A program made the position numbers and the translations under genes. This document shows, piece by piece, positions 5,347-7,732 of a stretch of DNA of 7,732 bases. The number at the start of each line of letters is the position of its first letter. Position 1 is the first letter of the stretch. The notes under the pieces are model-generated. The model did no database searches, was not told where the DNA came from, and saw only the letters and a list, made by a program, of their open reading frames with translations. The DNA is from Deltaproteobacteria bacterium (GTDB lineage: Bacteria; Desulfobacterota; Desulfobacteria; Desulfobacterales; UBA11574). Location of the stretch: the NCBI GenBank assembly GCA_019313025.1, contig JAFDCA010000632.1, positions 1 to 7,732 of the forward strand, in the 5' to 3' direction.

Positions 5347-6552
5347 TCATTTTAATTCAAACTCATAACCTGCAGAGGTTAATTTTTGAACCATTTCTTC
5401 AACGTGCTCGGGACCTCGTGTCTCAAGCTCCAGATCGACATGTGTAACATAAATTGGCAAATTTCTGATATTGCGGTCATGATAGATATGGAGAACATTT
5501 GCTTTAAGGGCAGATATGATGATGAGCAGTTGGGACAGGGAGCCCGGGGTGTCGGACAGTCTCACCCTGATGCGCATGATTCTTCCATTTTTCAATAAGC
5601 CTTGACTTAGAATGCGGCCCAACAAAGAGCTGTCTACATTACCGCCACTGATTAACAAGACGACTCTGTTATTTCTATGAATCTTTACCGAACCATTTAA
5701 CAGGGCTGCAAGAGAAACAGCCCCCGAGCCTTCAGCCAGGATCTTTTTCCGTTCCAAAAGTAATAGAATTGCGGCGGCGATCTGGTCTTCTTCCACCAAA
5801 ACCACATCATCAACAAATTGACGGATTACCTCGAAGTTCAGCGCTCCCAATTGCTTGACGCTAATGCCGTCTGCTATAGAAAATTCCGAAGAAACCCTTA
5901 TGATTTTTCCCCTGTGATAAGATTCATAGGCAGAGGGGCATGCAGTGGCCTGAACGCCTATAACTTTAATGGTTGGTTTAATGGATTTTACGATTGACGC
6001 TATACCCGAAATAATCCCGCCGCCGCCAATGGGAACGATGATCATGTCGATTTCTTTAAGATCTTCCAGAAGTTCAAGTGCTATGGTCCCTTGTCCTGTC
6101 ATGATATCCGCATCATCAAATGGATGAATGAATGTTTTTCCTTCCCGGGCCATTTCTTCAGCTTTTTTTAGAGATTCTCCCAAGCTCTTACCTTCAATAA
6201 CTATTTCACCGCCATATCCGCGTGTTGCTTCTTGTTTGCTGATGGAAGCCCATTCAGGCATTACGATGGTTGCCGGAATACGCGCCTGTCTGGCGGCCAG
6301 AGCCACTCCTTGTGCATGATTTCCCGCGGATGCCGCCACCACTCCGCCGGGGCCTATTCTATCTTTATTGGTCAATATATAATGCGTTGCACCCCTGATT
6401 TTGAAGGATCCTGTTTTTTGAAGATTTTCCAGTTTTAAGTAGATTTCTCCACCAAACAATTGACTCAAAGAAGGTGAGTGGATTAGTGGTGTCCGGATGA
6501 CTTTTCCCTTAAGCATCTTTGCAGCGTATTGAACCTTCTCAACGGATATCAT
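5347..6552 (-). CDS. ilvA: threonine ammonia-lyase (threonine dehydratase) with C-terminal ACT domain
   Basis: This PLP enzyme deaminates L-threonine to 2-oxobutanoate and ammonia (often also serine to pyruvate), feeding isoleucine synthesis or threonine breakdown in the cytosol. The catalytic fold-type II domain covers about residues 1-315. K51 in KTGSFKIRGA forms the Schiff base, N78 in SAGNHAQG contacts the cofactor ring, and the glycine loop PIGGGGIISG (174-183) binds the phosphate. FDDADIMTGQGT and LLISGGNVD are further family marks. A single ACT domain (about 325-401, starting RIRVRLSDTPGSLSQLL) probably provides amino-acid control. With 401 residues it matches the short, one-ACT form rather than the 500-residue E. 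coli IlvA, so a catabolic (TdcB-like) role is equally possible and the symbol is a convention. AAAGGA precedes ATG 6552 at normal distance. It stands alone, convergent with the zinc-ribbon gene and divergent from the phosphodiesterase gene. Confidence 0.95.
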   Translation of the reverse strand: MISVEKVQYAAKMLKGKVIRTPLIHSPSLSQLFGGEIYLKLENLQKTGSFKIRGATHYILTNKDRIGPGGVVAASAGNHAQGVALAARQARIPATIVMPEWASISKQEATRGYGGEIVIEGKSLGESLKKAEEMAREGKTFIHPFDDADIMTGQGTIALELLEDLKEIDMIIVPIGGGGIISGIASIVKSIKPTIKVIGVQATACPSAYESYHRGKIIRVSSEFSIADGISVKQLGALNFEVIRQFVDDVVLVEEDQIAAAILLLLERKKILAEGSGAVSLAALLNGSVKIHRNNRVVLLISGGNVDSSLLGRILSQGLLKNGRIMRIRVRLSDTPGSLSQLLIIISALKANVLHIYHDRNIRNLPIYVTHVDLELETRGPEHVEEMVQKLTSAGYEFELK

Positions 6553-6727
6553 TTGTCAATCCTTTCTTGATGAACCTGTAAAAAATGTTTATAGCCTTTC
6601 TCAGAATCAGATTCCGTTGGCTTACTGATATTGTAATCGAAAACAATCTAATAAGAACATATATGGGGGAACTGCCATCATAATTGTATACCGTATCGTC
6701 AAATGGGTGCAACACTTCTTTAAAATC

Positions 6728-6733
6728 TATAAT
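6728..6733 (+). promoter_or_regulatory. possible -10 element upstream of the glycerophosphodiesterase gene
   Basis: A perfect TATAAT lies 39 bases before the start codon at 6773, in the 220-bp divergent region shared with the threonine ammonia-lyase gene. No good -35 occurs at 16-18 bases upstream (best GGTGCA), so the promoter would be weak or activator-dependent. On the opposite strand I found no convincing hexamer pair for the lyase. Confidence 0.35.
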
Positions 6734-6772
6734 CTGTATTTTTTATGCCGCATATAGGTAAAAGGGTTTTTT

Positions 6773-7585
6773 ATGATGGACATGAGCGTTTGGCTTGAAA
6801 AATGGTTTCATCGGGGTGTGGATCTTTTTTACGAAATAATGCCGCAATCCTTTGCTGATAAGGGAAAATTAAGACAGTGCAAAATTATTTCACATCGGGG
6901 TGAACATGACAATAAAATGGTTTATGAAAATACAATCCCTGCATTTGACCAGGTCAATGAGGCCGGAGTGTGGGGGATAGAATTTGACATTCGCTGGACC
7001 AAGGATTTGCAGCCCGTTGTCTTTCATGACCAAAACCTACAGAGATTGTTTAAATCTGATACAAAAATTAATGAGGTGACGCTGGCCGAGCTAAAAACAC
7101 ATTGTAACTTGATCCCCACACTCTCCGAAGTCATTAAAAAGTATGGTAAAAAAATGCATTTTATGGTGGAAATAAAGAAAGAGGCATATCCAGATCCGGA
7201 CTATCAAAACAACTTGCTGAGAGACCTTTTCCAGCCAATGACACCTGAGGTCGACTTTCATTTCATCGCACTAGATCCGGAGATGTTCATGTTTATAAAC
7301 TTTGTTCCTTCATCAACGTTTATTCCAAGTGCCAGGCTCAATGTGAAACAATTAAGTGATCTGGCACTGAAAGAAAGTTACGGTGGGATCGCAGGGCATT
7401 ACGTAATGATCAGCGATCGTCTGTTGAAAAAACACCATACACAAAATCAGTGTGTTGGAACCGGGTATATTCGATCTAAAAACTGTTTATTCAGAGAGCT
7501 TAACAGAGGTGTAGAATGGATTTTCTCAAACCATTCCATTAAACTCCAGAGCATATGTAATTCGCTGTTGAAATCCAAACCATAA
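6773..7585 (+). CDS. glycerophosphodiester phosphodiesterase family protein (cytosolic, GDPD)
   Basis: GDPD enzymes hydrolyse deacylated phospholipid diesters to sn-glycerol 3-phosphate and an alcohol, using a divalent metal in a TIM barrel. Catalytic marks are in order: H41-R42-G43 with E52-N53-T54 (HRG...ENT), the metal ligands E70 and D72 in GIEFDIRWTKD, the second catalytic histidine H85 in VVFHD, and E133/K135 in FMVEIKKE. There is no signal peptide, so it is more like cytosolic UgpQ than periplasmic GlpQ. At 270 residues it is normal length. The C-terminal part is less typical: the usual 'W-T-V-N' strand near the end is replaced by GTGYIRSKN, followed by GVEWIFSNHS, so substrate preference may differ. 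An extra N-terminal stretch of about 35 residues precedes the barrel; AAAGGG six bases upstream supports ATG 6773, with an adjacent ATG as alternative. Glycerol-phosphate transport genes are not seen beside it. Confidence 0.9.
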   Translation: MMDMSVWLEKWFHRGVDLFYEIMPQSFADKGKLRQCKIISHRGEHDNKMVYENTIPAFDQVNEAGVWGIEFDIRWTKDLQPVVFHDQNLQRLFKSDTKINEVTLAELKTHCNLIPTLSEVIKKYGKKMHFMVEIKKEAYPDPDYQNNLLRDLFQPMTPEVDFHFIALDPEMFMFINFVPSSTFIPSARLNVKQLSDLALKESYGGIAGHYVMISDRLLKKHHTQNQCVGTGYIRSKNCLFRELNRGVEWIFSNHSIKLQSICNSLLKSKP

Positions 7586-7606
7586 CAATTTGGTAAAATA
7601 GTTTAG

Positions 7607-7634
7607 TCCTTTGAAATAAATCGATTTCAAAGGA
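7607..7634 (+). promoter_or_regulatory. perfect 11-bp inverted repeat that hides the ribosome-binding site of the next gene
   Basis: TCCTTTGAAAT (7607-7617), loop AAATCG, ATTTCAAAGGA (7624-7634) form an uninterrupted 11-bp stem. The right arm contains most of the AAGGAG Shine-Dalgarno (7630-7635), eight bases before ATG 7644. If transcribed, the stem would pair the anti-Shine-Dalgarno-like TCCTT with the binding site, so translation could depend on melting (temperature, protein or ligand). Alternatively the DNA palindrome is a repressor site, or the hairpin acts as a weak terminator after the phosphodiesterase gene, though no T-run follows. Confidence 0.6.
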
Positions 7635-7643
7635 GCTTCAGGT

Positions 7644-7732
7644 ATGATTAAATTTTTGGCTGGAAGCTGTCTGAGAGGGTTAGGGATCGTATTGAAAGAA
7701 CCATGGCCAATTTTAACTTTATGGATGAAACC
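7644..7732 (+). CDS. start of an unknown gene, cut by window edge (29 codons visible)
   Basis: An open frame begins at ATG 7644 with an excellent AAGGAG at eight bases and stays open to the window end. The visible peptide begins MIKFLAGSCLRGLGIVLKEP and continues with WPILTLWMK. It is moderately hydrophobic and Leu/Trp-rich with few charges, so a membrane-associated N-terminus is possible, but this is too short to name a family. It lies 58 bases after the phosphodiesterase gene on the same strand, separated by the Shine-Dalgarno-covering inverted repeat, so it may be co-transcribed but separately controlled in translation. Confidence 0.6.
   Translation, partial: MIKFLAGSCLRGLGIVLKEPWPILTLWMK

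Overview
The gene content suggests a mid-GC member of the Desulfobacterota (Desulfobacteraceae-like, probably sulfate-reducing). The main clues are a LysR regulator resembling the selenium-metabolism-associated LysR family, an SPFH protein ending in three zinc ribbons, and a small 'GQTQLMTP' protein of a type I recall from deltaproteobacteria. The taxonomy is inference; there is no rRNA or tRNA to anchor it. No prophage, CRISPR array or insertion sequence is visible.

Layout. Bases 1-501 hold the 3' part of rsmG (16S rRNA methyltransferase), whose last codons run into a patch of degenerate TTCA repeats. After a 164-bp gap come two tightly spaced plus-strand genes: a 105-residue unknown protein (666-983) and a Nudix hydrolase (989-1429). 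A convergent LysR regulator follows on the minus strand (1483-2409). Divergent from it, behind a good sigma-54-type -24/-12 promoter (2520-2536), is a YdjI-type SPFH/Band 7 protein with three C-terminal zinc ribbons (2580-3710). A 253-bp gap with a fold-back repeat built from 8-bp units (3780-3882) separates it from a 409-residue zinc-ribbon protein (3964-5193) with an internal tandem duplication. Convergent to that is a threonine ammonia-lyase with a C-terminal ACT domain (5347-6552, minus). Divergent from the lyase is a cytoplasmic glycerophosphodiester phosphodiesterase (6773-7585). The window ends in the first 29 codons of an unknown gene whose ribosome-binding site lies inside an 11-bp perfect inverted repeat.

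How the genes relate. Most look like independent housekeeping or metabolic units (rRNA modification, nucleotide sanitation, amino-acid deamination, phosphodiester recycling). The most interesting part is 2410-5193. A soluble SPFH scaffold with zinc ribbons, apparently under sigma-54 control, sits next to a duplicated zinc-ribbon protein. This recalls the Bacillus subtilis ydjGHI set, in which YdjI is a soluble SPFH protein linked to PspA and YdjG carries an N-terminal zinc ribbon. I infer a membrane-stress or scaffold module, but the function of the 409-residue protein is not established by the sequence.
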